From [Phialemoniopsis] sp. UDSM-2020 (lineage: Eukaryota; Ascomycota; Sordariomycetes; Thyridiales; Thyridiaceae), in contig JAEILZ010000008.1 in assembly GCA_018873225.1 (NCBI GenBank), positions 2,046,001 through 2,110,000 on the forward strand: a stretch of DNA of 64,000 bases. Reading direction: 5' to 3'. Within the stretch, counting starts at the first letter, position 1; the number at the start of each line of letters is the position of its first letter. This document shows, in pieces, positions 11,696-22,989 of this stretch. A program made the position numbers and the translations under genes. Under the pieces are notes generated by a model, which was not told the DNA's origin, searched no databases, and saw only the letters and a program-made list of their open reading frames with translations.

Positions 11696-12930
11696 TTACC
11701 CTGGCTTTTGTGCGAACCAGAAGTAGAAGGTAAAATATCGATGTACCAAGTTATCCTCGAGTGACCTCCTGACCTGGGCCAGCCACACTGCGCTCTCGAC
11801 CTTCGAGATCTGTAGGTCTTCAAACGGCTTGCCTGCAAGCGCCGGAATGACGTCTAGGATCGCATTCTTCATGTAGAGCCCGACTATTCGTAACGTATGG
11901 TCCTTCGCCCAGACACCGATGGGGACCTTCTTCCTTACGCACTGGATGTTGGTGAAGCCCGCACGTTCGAGGGGACGCATGAGGTTCTTTGGCTTGTCGC
12001 AGTCCAAGCCCTGCTTCCCTAACGCTTCGAAGACAATGTTGTAAAATCGTTTCAGAGGGTCATCGATGGGCATGGAGCCATCATCGCAATTGACCCGGAC
12101 GTGAAGGTCTTGCAGCTCGATCCACCCTCCTGGTCTTATATGTCTTCTCAACAAGTTAGCTTGTGTAGAGGGGAACGGGGCAGGCCCTGAGGTTGGTAAA
12201 CCCACTCGAAAGATTGGTTGATAACCTTCTCGATATTCCTGACCATCCCTGACATCTGACGGAGATGTACAAAATCCCAGTTAGTGCCATTAAGCCACTC
12301 GTCCTCGCAGTCGTCTACCATAAATCTGACGTTTTGCGGCACCCACTCCGGTTGAATAGGGGATAAGTCGGTCCCAAGAATCTCGGCGTTCGGGTACTGA
12401 TCACCAACTTGGGATCGTTAGTACTTAAGTCCGTGCATCTATAAGTCGCTGATCAAGACCAACCTTCAATGGCCCATATGCCTAACGTTAGGTCAGTATG
12501 CCTAGTGCAAGCTGTAAAGGATATATGCGTGACAACTTACCAGTCCCGGTGCCGATATCCATAATCTTTCTCGGAGAATCCCCTATTGGCGCATAGAAAA
12601 GCTTGCCATCCTGAACTCGGGTCAGAACTGGAATTTGCAGTACACAGCCAGGCATGGACGTACGCAAAGCTCCATCATCATTGCATGCTTCATATCCTCC
12701 CTATCTTGTTCGTCCTCGTCGTTGGGTATCGGATACCGGCCATGCTTATACAGATGGTACCTCCGACCACCTTCGTACACATGCTGCCATACGTTCGATC
12801 CTGCGTCCCGTGGCGGTATGCTGAGCTTGTCCCAATCCGAGACAAAGTCGAACTCGTCTGACTCTGGCGTTCCCTCAGCTGGTTCTATTGCAGTCTTGCC
12901 CGAGCTCATGGATGATACGGATGGCGCCAT
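11696..12930 (-). CDS. UMTA/LaeA-like SAM-dependent methyltransferase
   Basis: Five exons in transcript order (12930-12664, 12610-12541, 12481-12464, 12407-12206, 12143-11696) sum to 334 residues in frame. The protein matches the fungal UMTA/LaeA-like layout: an N-terminal disordered stretch, then YHLYKHGRYPIPNDEDEQ, then motif I KIMDIGTGTGIWAIE at about residues 104-120, then WNFVHLR-type post-I block (NWDFVHLRQMSG), HIRPGGWIELQD, and a C-terminal WLAQVRRSLE. LaeA itself is a global regulator of secondary metabolism, but most relatives of this type have unknown substrates and many sit in metabolite clusters. No cluster is visible here. Oddities are an 18-nt exon inside motif I and a GTGGGT donor for exon 4. 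An in-frame ATG at 12948 would add six residues. Confidence 0.85.
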
Positions 12931-14001
12931 TTGCAGCCGTGAAATCATCGACCGCACTCGGCACTCTGGACCCGGAGAAGAAATGCTCGGATGATTCTGC
13001 GGCGACGACGACCACCCAATGTCGACAACATTCACTAAGATAACGTCCTCGCCACTCTGAAAAGGTCAAGTTCCCAGGACTAGCCCCCCTTAGACGGGCC
13101 GTTCAGCATTTTATTTCGTACCTAATGGATGGCTTCCCTAGGTGCCGTGAGGGGTACCGAATGATCGGGTCGACCCAATGTCGGTGTGGTTCTAAAGGGT
13201 GGGTGGCAGTCCTCGTCTATACTTGTTCTGACTTATATCCCATTCGGTAGGCGTTGCATTGGCGCCGTTTAGAAACCGGGGCGCACAAGACGAATGGTGA
13301 GAAGAGGATCCCCCGTTGCGAGAAGGGCCCTTTAGTTGCAGCGTGCTAAAGATGGGCCTGCATGGAGAACAGACCATTCAAATATGCTTGCGCAGCAGCG
13401 AAGACGGTACCTGCCGCAGCACGCCTTTGCGGTGTACTTGTAACTCCTGGGCAGAGGGAAAAGTCCTCCTTGCTCCAGGGCTGGATGGGATGTGTGTCTA
13501 GGTAGCGCCCCAGCATCCTGGCATGCTGCAGCCACAGTGGAGGCAGGCCACGGGAGTCGGGCTCTCCCTTGTTCAGGACGTTTGGGTAAGCATGTGTAAC
13601 GACATTCTCTGGAGATTCAGTTTGACTACTGCGGGAGATCTTATTGCGGGATCCATTATTTGAGCCCGAGGTCTTCCCAAGCGGCCAGTTCGCACAGTAC
13701 TTCAAAGGTCTATTTTCGGTATGGCTGTCGTCGAGAAAAGCGCTGACATGCATCGCAGGCAAGCTGCTGCAACTGGCAAGCCACCAAGGCGGTCTGCTTG
13801 GCCGAGAGAGGTGGCATCAGTAATCGTCAACAAGCTCCTCCGATCTAGGGAACCTCTTGCTGCGAGCTTGATCAGAGACCTCCCAAGCTGAAGGGGAGAA
13901 GCGTCCGGCGAAAGACAACCAGCAAGGGTGGAGTGCCATGCAATTGCTACCCTACGCTAAAACTCCGCCGGAAATAACGCCAGCGATCTTCAGGACCCCC
14001 C

Positions 14002-14064
14002 GCCTCGGTGGATGCCTTCGACTACCTGGTGGAGGAGCGCATCCCCTGGAAGGAGGGGTGGTTT
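14002..14064 (+). pseudogene. Possible C-terminal relic of a chloroperoxidase-like gene
   Basis: In frame with 14011 the DNA reads DAFDYLVEERIPWKEGWF. This resembles the C-terminal segment of fungal heme-thiolate chloroperoxidase-like proteins, where a helix ends in an E-R-[IL]-P-x-x-x-G-W motif. The frame is closed by a stop just upstream (13975-13977) and nothing recognisable of the rest of such a gene is found. The match is by memory of a short motif, so it could be chance. Confidence 0.2.
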
Positions 14065-15533
14065 AATGGGTTAAATGATGTTAGTCCTGCGTGGGAAGCT
14101 CGTGCTGCCCTTGTCGGAGCAAGGTGTAGCTCACCACCCTCTCTTTGACCTTGTCGATAAGATGGCAGGATATCCTAACAACACGACTCTTTGCGCTGGC
14201 AACACGACTCGGAAGCTCATTCGTAAGGGAAGGAGTCTGGAAATTGCCTGAGACGATTGCCAGTCGATGTGCTGGCTGTAACGGACGGTTGCCACGTAGG
14301 GACATTCGTTGGCGGACGAAAGAGATAAGTAGCGGTTCTTCAGCACCCGAATCCTTGGGTTTAAGTAGATGATGTCCTGCCGGGACTTCTGCAAAGCAGG
14401 TACTCACCTCGCTGTGCTGTGGACACCGGCGCACATCGGCCTGCAAACAGGCATCATTAGCCGCAGCTATGATAATGATGGACCCCTGTCTCGGCGACGA
14501 ACCTAAACGGAACTGGCGCCATGGAGCAATATCTACATCAGTCGAGCATCGAAAAGTCCATCAAGTGGAATCGAGTCTGGAGAAAAGGTTCGGTAAGCTC
14601 GGTAAAGGGGTCTGCCAACCTCGTCCAAGGCGCGACCCGCCCCCAAAGTGATGCTATCATGCACGGTTGTATGAAGGAAACGCTATGGAGGAGAGCCTCT
14701 CCCAATACTGACATGGAATCCAGACTGTTGTCAATCCAAATGCCATGCCGTATCAAGATATCGGTACGAAAGTACGAACGGTATGCGTCCAGTGTTGGAG
14801 TTGCAAGTCATAGCGCGATACTCAGTCCCGCTTGACCCCCACGTAGAACTTATAAGCGGTGACAATATACCAAGCGGCTCCTGCCGTGATTGCATCAGAC
14901 TGAGCATTTGTAACACGAACAAGCGGCCGCTGCATTCAGTGCTACGTAGCTTTGATATCGAACGATATGACGTTGGTTGAATAATCTGGGGTTCCCCTGA
15001 CCGCATATCTTCTTAGGTCCTGGGGATCCCTGGGAGCCTGGAGGAGACTTGCAGCAAACCCCGGCCACGAAGAGCCTATCTGGGCGGCCTTGTCTCGTGC
15101 CGCAAACCTTTCTTGATACGGACGACTATTCTCACTAGTCAACTAGGAATCTTCTCTATCGCTCTCTTAACGCACCCCAGGACTGGCAAGGTTTGTCAAG
15201 AATCCATGGGTATGGAGTCACGCTTATGAATTACCTTCCTCTTGTAGGTGACCAGGCCTCCCTTTTGAATCATGGTGAAAACGAAGAGACAAGCGAGGGA
15301 CACGTTCTAGGCGGACCGGGGAGCAGGCGTTAAACCTTGCAGAAAAGGCCGTAGACACTGAGATGTGATGGGTAAGAGGAAGGCAGCTTGAAGGAGTCAA
15401 CTTGCCGCCGATCCTGGCTACCACACTCAGCCTTGTCCGAGTGTTTGTAACCCTTGAGGTAGCATCTCGACAGACTGCGTACGAAGGTTGCAGGCTGAAA
15501 TTTCGACCCCCGGCAGGTATCAACTGCTAGGTA

Positions 15534-15611
15534 GAGGGTTATCCCACTACCCAAAACCATACAGGTAAATACCTCGCAGAGACGTCTTGTTTACCCTTAC
15601 CGCCTTTGTAG
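15534..15611. repeat. Degenerate dispersed repeat, copy A
   Basis: It shares ordered blocks with copy B at 58023-58089 in the same orientation: GAGGGTTATCCNACTACNCA, then CGNAGAGACGTNTTNTT, then CCTNTGTAG, with differing spacers between blocks. Most block differences are transitions. Read on the minus strand the last block borders TAGTNGGATAACCCTC, which could be the edge of an LTR-like element. Its identity is unknown. Confidence 0.55.
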
Positions 15612-15983
15612 TCTTCACCAGGTGGTGTAGGTCGTTCTTCAAACCAAATCTGGCAATGTCCAGTAAGACGGTGGGTGCATGCTTAAGCAAACCCCCGATC
15701 TCTCGACGTTGGTCTCGATCGATCGTGTTCCAACCCTGTAGTGTCTGCCGTGGCATCGTCCGGAGTACGTGCTGTGTAAGCCGGGAAGCTTCCCAGTTCT
15801 GTTCATGCTGGTGCACGCCAACTTCCTGCACGCTGCACTTTGGTCAAACGTCGAATTGCATTCATATGTACCTAGTTTAACACGCGGCAGAGTAAGCCGC
15901 AACAAAAAGGAAACACTCCAAGCCATGTTGGTTCGTAACACTACATTTTCCCTCTCCATTCTCCTTTAATACCGGCCGCCCAT

Positions 15984-16618
15984 CTATGCCTTCCATATCC
16001 GCTTGGCAGCCTCGGTCAGGCCGACATCATTGGTCTCGAACTCGTACAGGCCGACACCGACCAAGACGGTCGCGGCGTTCAGCAGCCACATGACAAGCTT
16101 GTGGATACCGGGCATCCTGTACTTGGGCAGGTAGTCGATAATGATGTTTTGGAAGCCCATGTGGGAGTGGATGAGGATGGTGGCGCAGAAGACGGCATCA
16201 AGGGTAGGGTTCAGCGAGCCAGCGGCGAAGGGGGCAACGGTCAGGGGGACCAGACCGGCAGCGATGAGGCGGTCGAAAGTCCAGTGGTAAGAGCCGTGGG
16301 ACGGGTGCGGTGCAGGCACGGGAGCAGGGTCGTTGACAGTGCCGTTGACGGTTTCTGGAGGGAGCATCAGTAAACAGTTGGTCAATCTGAGAGCATATGC
16401 CTCTCTGCGATCGCGCGAAACCTACGAGGTAGGGGAGGCAGGATGTTCCTCCTGCTGCTAGCATGGAAGGCGGCGACGCGGGCACCGTTCTTGAGGAGCT
16501 GTTGTTGGATGGCCGAGCTCCGGGACGCATGTGCAACCAAGCCGGAGGCGATTCTCGTGCTGGGCGCAGCGAAGGCCGCGGTCTGCCGAAGCAGAGCGGA
16601 GCGGGCAATTGATGCCAT
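15984..16618 (-). CDS. sdh4: Succinate dehydrogenase membrane-anchor small subunit (CybS, SdhD)
   Basis: Two exons (16618-16426 and 16354-15984, 71-bp intron) give 187 residues. The N-terminal 60 residues form a mitochondrial presequence (MASIARSALLRQTAAFAAPS, Arg/Ser/Ala-rich, no acidic residues). The mature part has HGSYHWTFDRLIAAGLVPL, the family start. Three transmembrane helices follow: one around LIAAGLVPLTVAPFAAG, one around TLDAVFCATILIHSHMGF with the conserved haem-ligand region HSHMGFQNIIIDY, and one around LVMWLLNAATVLVGVGLYEF. In complex II it anchors the catalytic subunits to the inner membrane and helps form the ubiquinone site; DYL in IIDYLP carries the conserved Asp-Tyr pair. 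It diverges from the mitochondrial TyrRS gene with a 534-bp shared upstream region. Confidence 0.95.
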
Positions 16619-17152
16619 GTCGATGAACGATGATCGTGGCTACCAATTGATGTCTCTCTGCGATTATGGGTGGTCTGCTTCGGCAGAGGGCAATGTCGTC
16701 GTCGAAGATCACGCAAAAAGTCAATGCAGGTGGTGATGCTCGCAAGGGAACCGATTCCGATAATTGAAGGTTGATTGCCGAGGGACTCGAAATGCAATTG
16801 CTCTGATTGGTCCTGCTCATCCCGAAAACACCGGGTACGGGCGAGGAAAAACGTCAAGCCCGACTGACAGGGGTTCCAGGGCGCGTAGCCAATTAGTTAG
16901 ACTCAAGATCGATTAGATACAGCCCATTTAGCTTGTGACTCAGGGTCTGGAAATTTTGGCGCCACAAGACCGGGAGCTACCTATTCGAGCTGCATGATCG
17001 CCTGCCTTTTCAAGGCGAAAATTGATGATACCGGTGTCCTCTCGCTGCGCGAGAATCTACCAGGCTTCTTAAGTGTGAGCGTCTGCCTCCGAGGATCGAA
17101 TTCCCCTTGTTACGCCCTCCGAATGCGACACGCTATATAGTCGCGTGTCGCA
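16619..17152. promoter_or_regulatory. Shared divergent promoter of sdh4 and mitochondrial tyrosyl-tRNA synthetase, with CCAAT boxes
   Basis: These 534 bp separate two divergent starts. Three CCAAT pentamers are visible: 16644-16648 (+), 16806-16810 (as ATTGG) and 16889-16893 (+). CCAAT is the site of the Hap2/3/5 (HapB/C/E) complex, which controls respiratory genes in fungi. The assignment of these boxes to Hap control is inference. Confidence 0.5.
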
Positions 17153-19167
17153 ATGTATGCGATGGCCCGCACTGCAAAGCTGGTACACCTCGGGCCTCTG
17201 GGGTCCCAACTCTGCCGGAGATGTCTCAGCACACAGAGCAGCAGACAAGCTGCATCCCAGCGACCATCGGCCAAGTCTCGGGACTCCAAGTATGAGTCTA
17301 AAGTAGCTCACGCAGAGGAGCAATGGCAGCTCAAAGCGCGAAAGATCGCCAACGGCGAGGAGCCTAATCTGTGGGATGTCTTTGAGGAGCGTGGTTTTGT
17401 CAAGGACGTTGCGGGGTAAGTCATTATACACTGACGATTTTACTTTCTTCTCTGCTAACATATATTGTGCACAGTCAGAGACAGGACATTCGAGAGCTCA
17501 TGCGACAAAAGCGGATTGGCGCCTACGTCGGCGTAGATCCCACCGCCCCGTCCCTTCACATTGGCCATCTGTTGCCGATGATGCCACTATTCTGGATGTA
17601 CTTCCACGGTTATCATGCCGTCAGTTTGCTGGGCGGCGCGACGTCAAAGATCGGCGACCCGTCAGGTCGGTTGAAGGACCGGGAACACATGGCAGGGAGC
17701 ACGGCTGCCACGAATACGGCGAAGATACACTATCAACTCAAGAAGATCTGGACTAATGTCGAGGCCAAGTCGAGAGAGTACGGATATACGAAACGATGGG
17801 CGTGGAAACGGTCTTTGGTCAACAATGCGTACTGGTGGAACTCCCTTCCCTTGATGGAGGTTCTGAGGAGGCTCGGCGCTGGAATACGGATGGGACCAAT
17901 GCTCTCGCGAGACAATGTCAAGAGGAAGCTTACGGCAGGCGACGGTATGTCGTTCGCCGAGTTCACGTATCCTCTGATGCAGGCTTGGGATTGGTGGCAC
18001 CTGTTCAGTACCCAGAATTGCCAGATGCAAATCGGAGGTTCGGACCAATACGGCAATATCGTAACGGGTATCGAGTCTGTCAAGACGATTCGCGCTTCTG
18101 AGCCCAATCTTGAGAAGAAGATGGAAGAGGGTCTGCTGCATGATCCGGTGGGCTTCACCGTCCCTCTCCTGACTGACTCTTCGGGCGCGAAATTCGGCAA
18201 GAGTGCGGGTAATGCGGTCTGGCTCGATCCATACGAGACTTCATATTTCGATCTATATGGATATTTCGTGCGAAGGCCAGATGCTGATGTGGAGAAGCTG
18301 TTGAAAATATTTACTTTCATTCCTCTCCCCGAGATCGCCAAGATCATGGAGGAGCAGGTTGCCGACCCCTCGAAGCGAGTTGCGCAACACAGACTGGCTC
18401 AAGAGGTGGTTAGCTTGGTTCACGGTTCAGAAGCTTGCCGGATCGCCGAAGAACAGCATCGTGCAGTGTATGCCAAGGGACAAGTCGCTATCCCGATGGC
18501 CTCCGCCACTCAGCCTGAAGGAGTACAAGACGGAAAGCCCACGACCTTGAATAACGCACCGCGTGTGGATTTGCAGCTTCCGGAGTCCTTACTTCTAGGC
18601 AAGTCGATTGCTCGCATTCTGCACGCAGCCGGTCTCGCCGACAGCGTCTCTGAAGGCAACCGTATCGCCACGCAGAAGGCAGCCTATGTCGGCGGCTCGC
18701 CAGGTCAGCCGGCCAATGTGAACAAGGGCATGGCCCCTGGGCTGGTCGAGTTCACGCCCATTTCTGTGTGGTTCCCCCAGGACACGAAGAACTTCTTGAT
18801 CGACGGCAAGTACCTCCTCCTCCGCAAGGGGAAGCACAATATTCGCATCATCGAGATGGTCAGCGATGAGGACTGGAAGGCTTCGGGCAAGACCTACCCG
18901 GGCGAGCCTGGCAAGGGCAAAGTCAGGATGCTGTCACAGAAACTCCGAGCTCTCAAGGATGAGCTCCGGAAAGACAGCAACGCTGCTGAAATGAACAACA
19001 GCGCTCCTGTCCAGGACAACATGGAGACTAATGAGGAGTCGGATGAGCCCGAGCCAGTGCTCATCTTCCCCGACGAGAGCCCTGCACAGGTTCGGAACCT
19101 CAAGAGCAAGATCTCTGATCTGGAGAATGCTCGCAAGCAGCAACAGTCTGGCGACAAACAGGAGTAA
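17153..19167 (+). CDS. cyt-18: Mitochondrial tyrosyl-tRNA synthetase, CYT-18 type
   Basis: Two exons (17153-17415 and 17475-19167) give 651 residues; Neurospora CYT-18 is 669. It charges mitochondrial tRNA-Tyr. The class I HIGH motif is at residues 116-119 (PSLHIGHLLP) and the KMSKS-like loop is KFGKS at 327-331. The tyrosine pocket segments GGATSKIGDPSGR and QIGGSDQYGN are intact. An S4-like C-terminal RNA-binding region follows (SIARILHAAGLADS, KNFLIDGKYLLLRKGKHN). After a presequence, an N-terminal extension (SKYESKVAHAEEQWQLKARK) sits where CYT-18 has the H0 helix used in group I intron splicing, so a dual role is likely by family knowledge. The C-terminus ends in an acidic, coiled-coil-like tail. 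Confidence 0.95.
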
Positions 19168-19305
19168 TATCTGCCCAGTCACGGACCATGTATAAGATGT
19201 ACCAAACTGTACAATATGTAACATTTGAAGTAAATAATGCTAGACCCAGAACTCCTCTAATGCAGATAGATGAACAAGCCTGGCCGGGTAGAGTCCGGTC
19301 TTTGG

Positions 19306-20766
19306 CTACTTGTAGAATACAATTAGGTCGCCTGATGGCGCTGGGAAGGTCTTTAGTTTATCCATGATCTCCCCGTCCGTGAGGTTCTGCTCCGTGATCA
19401 TCTGATCAAAGCTGTGACACCCGTCTGTATACTTTTGCAGCGGATCTCCACCAGCCTTGGGCCGTGCCTGTCCCGTCGCCAGCGCTGCCAAATACTGCTT
19501 GGAGACGACAAACTTGTGCACCCGGTAGAGGCAGCCCTTGATAACCCCAAACTGGACGAGCCGGCGCACATCGACGTACCTCAGCACCTCGAAGCCATTG
19601 TCCATGTGGTTCTTGAGCCACTCCATCACGGTGCGGCCGACGCAGAAACTCGTCATCAAGCGGATCAAGTCGTAATTGCTGACGCGCTGCCCACTATGGA
19701 TACATACATAGTTGGCGCACTCGTCGACGATGCCGCCGGCGTTGGTCACAAAGGCGTGGATGCCCGGACGGGGTGCATAGCACGAGCCGAAGAAGAACAT
19801 GTCGAGCAGCAGGATGGCGTCGTAGTAGAGCAGGTGGCGCAGCGCGGCCTGGGCGAGGTCGAGCGAGACGTCGGCCTCGAAGGCGATGCGGCGCACGTCC
19901 GAGACGCCGTCGATGTGGGCGATGACCTTTTGCAGCGTCAAGTCCCAGGTCGGGTCGACGACGTCGGCGAATTTTGTCTTGGCGACGGGGACGTGCCAGC
20001 CGCGGACCTGTGGCGGGGTCGGGTGGTGCGGGAAGAGCTTCATGTTGATGGTGTTGGCGTCGTCTGTGTCCTGTTTAGTGATTCCGTAAATGGCGATATT
20101 GAGAGAGCTGGGTACTTACCGACGGGGATCATGCACTCGCCATAGTTGTTGAGATCCTCCTTCACAATCTCCAAAAGACTCTCAATCGGCCTCCGCCCAT
20201 CTCCGAGCTCATGCTTGACAACGCCGGCGCCGCTGCCCACGCGGCCGGACCGCCTGCCCTTGCCGTCCTCCTCCTGGCTCAGGTACTCGTTCTGCTTCTC
20301 CATCTCGGCGAAAGTAGCAGCGAGGCGGCGCACGACGCGCTCATAGGGGAGCTGGTCGACGACGTCGGCGCCGATGACGACGCCGAAATTGAAGATGAAC
20401 TCGTTGCGGTGGTATTTGGAGTTTGCGATGGCGACGGGCAGGCCGAGGACCGCATAGCGCTGCGCCGGGTCGACGACGGTCACGTAGCGGTTGAAGAAGG
20501 CGTTGCGCGGAATGATGTAGGCGCGCAGCAGGTCAAAGTCAAAGAGCGGCGGCTTGGAGACGCCCGGCACGGGGACGATGCATCCCGGCGGGCTCTGGGC
20601 GACGATCTTCGTTCCTGTGGTGGGTGGTTAGCGGGTGGTGTCAATTTCTCATGTTGAACTTGGGCTATGCCTCGTGTCCTTCGCAGTCAAGGGATAGGCT
20701 GCAATTTATGAGAGGATATTTACCTTCTTGGGGAAGAAATCGAGCATAGAATATGCCTTGAATCAT
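19306..20766 (-). CDS. npr2: Nitrogen permease regulator 2 (NPR2, SEACIT/GATOR1 subunit)
   Basis: Three exons (20766-20724, 20614-20120, 20063-19306) give 431 residues. The first exon encodes MIQGIFYARFLPQEG and leads to TKIVAQSPPG, the conserved NPR2 start. Further family blocks are RYAVLGLPVAIANSKYHRN, FNFGVVIGADV, MEWLKNHMDNGFEVLRYVDV and FGVIKGCLYRVHK. With Npr3 and Iml1, NPR2 forms the complex that stimulates GTP hydrolysis by the Rag-type GTPase and turns down TORC1 under nitrogen limitation at the vacuole. The second intron's acceptor is at 20064-20065, which gives PVDDANTINMKLFP. The gene is convergent with the TyrRS gene (138 bp). Confidence 0.93.
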
Positions 20767-21653
20767 TTTGACTGAATCGCTGCTTTTACAGTGGAAAGGC
20801 ACCCACTGCAGTGAGACGATGGACGGAGTTTATGAGAAAGGCAGTGTCACAATTGTCGCGTGTCAGCTTCCCCTCATCGGCAAGCCATGCTCAATGGCTA
20901 AACCTTGAGCGTTCCGAGGCGCTCGCTTGTTCCCGGGAGTTGCGAAGGGTTTTCAATGAATGTTGTTCTCTCGAGTGGATGGAATGAGATGTGTTGGAGC
21001 TTCTTCCAAATCATGGATCACCAAGTCTAAAGTCAACCATGATCCTGAAGTCTGATTGGTCGCCCCTCCACCATTAACCCAGCTCTCCCAACCCTCGCTT
21101 TCAGACCTTCCACGGTATCACTCCCTTGACAAGAAGGAGTATCGTGAATTAAGAGATCAAGCCTGAGTAATATATTTACGTGCTGGAGCCTGCCTACCCG
21201 GCGGCTCACATCGGTACAAATCGACAAACGTTTCATTGTGTATACGAATGGTCATGAAAGTATGTCATTGAAAGAGTCGACTCGATTATGATGTATCATT
21301 CATCATTATCCGGCACCAACATTGGCTTTCTACAAACAGTTCCTTCCCGGAACGTAACAACCTTCGCCTGGAAACGTGCGTTGTCAACAGACGCACTGAG
21401 ACTTCGACAGCCCCTCAAAATGCCAACCAAACTGATTCGCTTGTCCATGTTGCGTGAGAAAGAAATATTGTATGCCACCATGAGAGCCAAGGAGCCAAGC
21501 ATCCTCCCTCGCCACCGTCGTAAGCCCCTTTCCCTCAGCCGTCAGGTTCGATGACTCTACCGAGTTAATCTACGATCCGATCTGGTCGAGACGGGCCTCG
21601 GCGGCAAAGAACAGGGTATTTCCTACCGGGTTGCTGTACCACTGCGTCTTCGC
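20767..21653. other. Intergenic, 887 bp, no gene seen
   Basis: The upstream region of npr2 and the 3' flank of dsk2 (both -). A short + frame at 21288-21554 has no recognisable content. Confidence 0.55.
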
Positions 21654-22989
21654 TCAATCTCCGAGCAGATGCTGAATCGCACCCTGCACACTACCGCCAC
21701 TCCTTCGAAGAGCGGCAACGTTCTGGTCAAAGTCGTAGAATCCCATGTCGTTTAGCTGGCGCAGCTGATCGGCATATCGCTCCTCAGGCGGTCTGTTGTC
21801 GGGTGATGCTGCGGCAGCACCACCGCCGGGCATTCCCAGGCCGAGGGCTTGCAGAGCTTGTTGCATCATCTCCGGGTTCATCTGGGGGAGGCCACCGGCC
21901 TGACCACCCTGGGGCGGGAGGCCAAGCAGAGCAGCGAACGGGTTCGCAGCGGCATTGTTACCGCCCTGCGCTTGTCCACCAGCTGGCGGCGATCCAGCGC
22001 CCTCGCGTGTTGCCTCAGTGTTCGATCCCGGGGTGCCGGTAGCTGCGCCCGGACTGCCAGCCTGGCCGGGGTTGAACATAGCGAGGAAGGGGTTTTGGGC
22101 ATTGGCGCCACCGCCCAGAGGCGGCATGCCACCGGCACCAAAAGGATTGAAGCCGACAGGGTTAGCAGCTGCGTTGTTGCCCGCATCGGCGCCGGAAGCA
22201 GGCGCGCCGGCCGGTGTGTTATCAGTCGCACCAGGAGCAGGGAAGGCTCCCATGCCTTGGCCGCCACCCATCATGCGGCGCATCCTATTAGCCGCCCGGA
22301 TGGCTTCGGGGTTCGTCATCATGTTTCGGAAGTAAGGGGACTGGAGGACCTCTCGGGCGTTGGGCATGTCTCTGAGCATGGGGTTTTGTTGAATCATGAA
22401 GTCGATGAAGGCGGGGTTGTTGAGTGCTTCGTTCATGCTCTGCGCAACAGCAGGGTTCTCGAGCATATCGGCCATCTGGTCCTCCGACGGAAGGTTCATC
22501 TAGACTCAAGAATCAGCTAATGCCGACAGGGTAGTCGCGAGAGGAACGCGAACTTACACCACCATCAGGGCCAAAGAGGTTCTGATTGGGGAGGGGGACG
22601 TGGCCTGCAAATCTAGCACCCGTCAAGCCCGCCAAAGGGTTGTTGGCAGATGTGCCAGATGCCATATTGGAGGGGATGGCCTGCGGGGTTTGCGCCGAGG
22701 CAGATGCGGGTGGTGGCGCTGGGTTGGAAGCTGCACTCTTGACCAGATGAACAGTGTTGCCCTGCTTGATCTTGTAGTTGCTCAACGAATCTTCATTCTT
22801 CATGACCCTGCCGGAGTAGATCAGTCGCTGGCGGTCGACCGGAATGTCTTCGTAATCCTTTTCGGACAGCTTGGTCTTGAGATCCAGCACCGTGGCCGAC
22901 TCGGCGATGGTGACCGTATGCAGACGTTCACCAGAGGACTTGACCTTGAAGGTCAGCTGGGTCTCGCCCGACTCTGTGTTGTCGGCCAT
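21654..22989 (-). CDS. dsk2: Ubiquilin family protein Dsk2 (UBL-UBA shuttle factor)
   Basis: Two exons (22989-22558 and 22499-21654) give 425 residues. The start is ATG 22989 (MADNTESGETQLTF); the frame extends further upstream without another ATG. An N-terminal ubiquitin-like domain occupies about residues 10-85 (IPVDRQRLIYSGRVMKNEDS). The middle has STI1/heat-shock-chaperonin-binding repeats (PAVAQSMNEALNNPAFIDFM, MLRDMPNAREVLQSPYFRNM). A long Gly/Ala/Pro/Asn-rich linker follows, then a C-terminal UBA domain (LRQLNDMGFYDFDQNVAALRR) at about 385-425. Dsk2 carries ubiquitinated proteins to the proteasome: UBA binds ubiquitin and UBL binds the proteasome. Everything expected is present. Confidence 0.95.

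Larger units (their letters stand above)
12931..15983. other. Gene-free 3.05 kb stretch with relic-like sequence
   Basis: No gene model holds together here. Frames are short and overlapping on both strands. Two items stand out: a coding-like fragment near 14002-14055, and a degenerate repeat at 15534-15611 whose partner lies at 58023-58089. Both are listed separately. It lies between the LaeA-like methyltransferase and SdhD. I read it as decayed insertion or gene sequence, which is inference. Confidence 0.5.

Noticed and set aside
17085..17125. Possible tRNA T-arm (GGATCGAATTCC)
   Set aside because: The loop lacks the TTCRA core and no acceptor or anticodon stem can be drawn around it.
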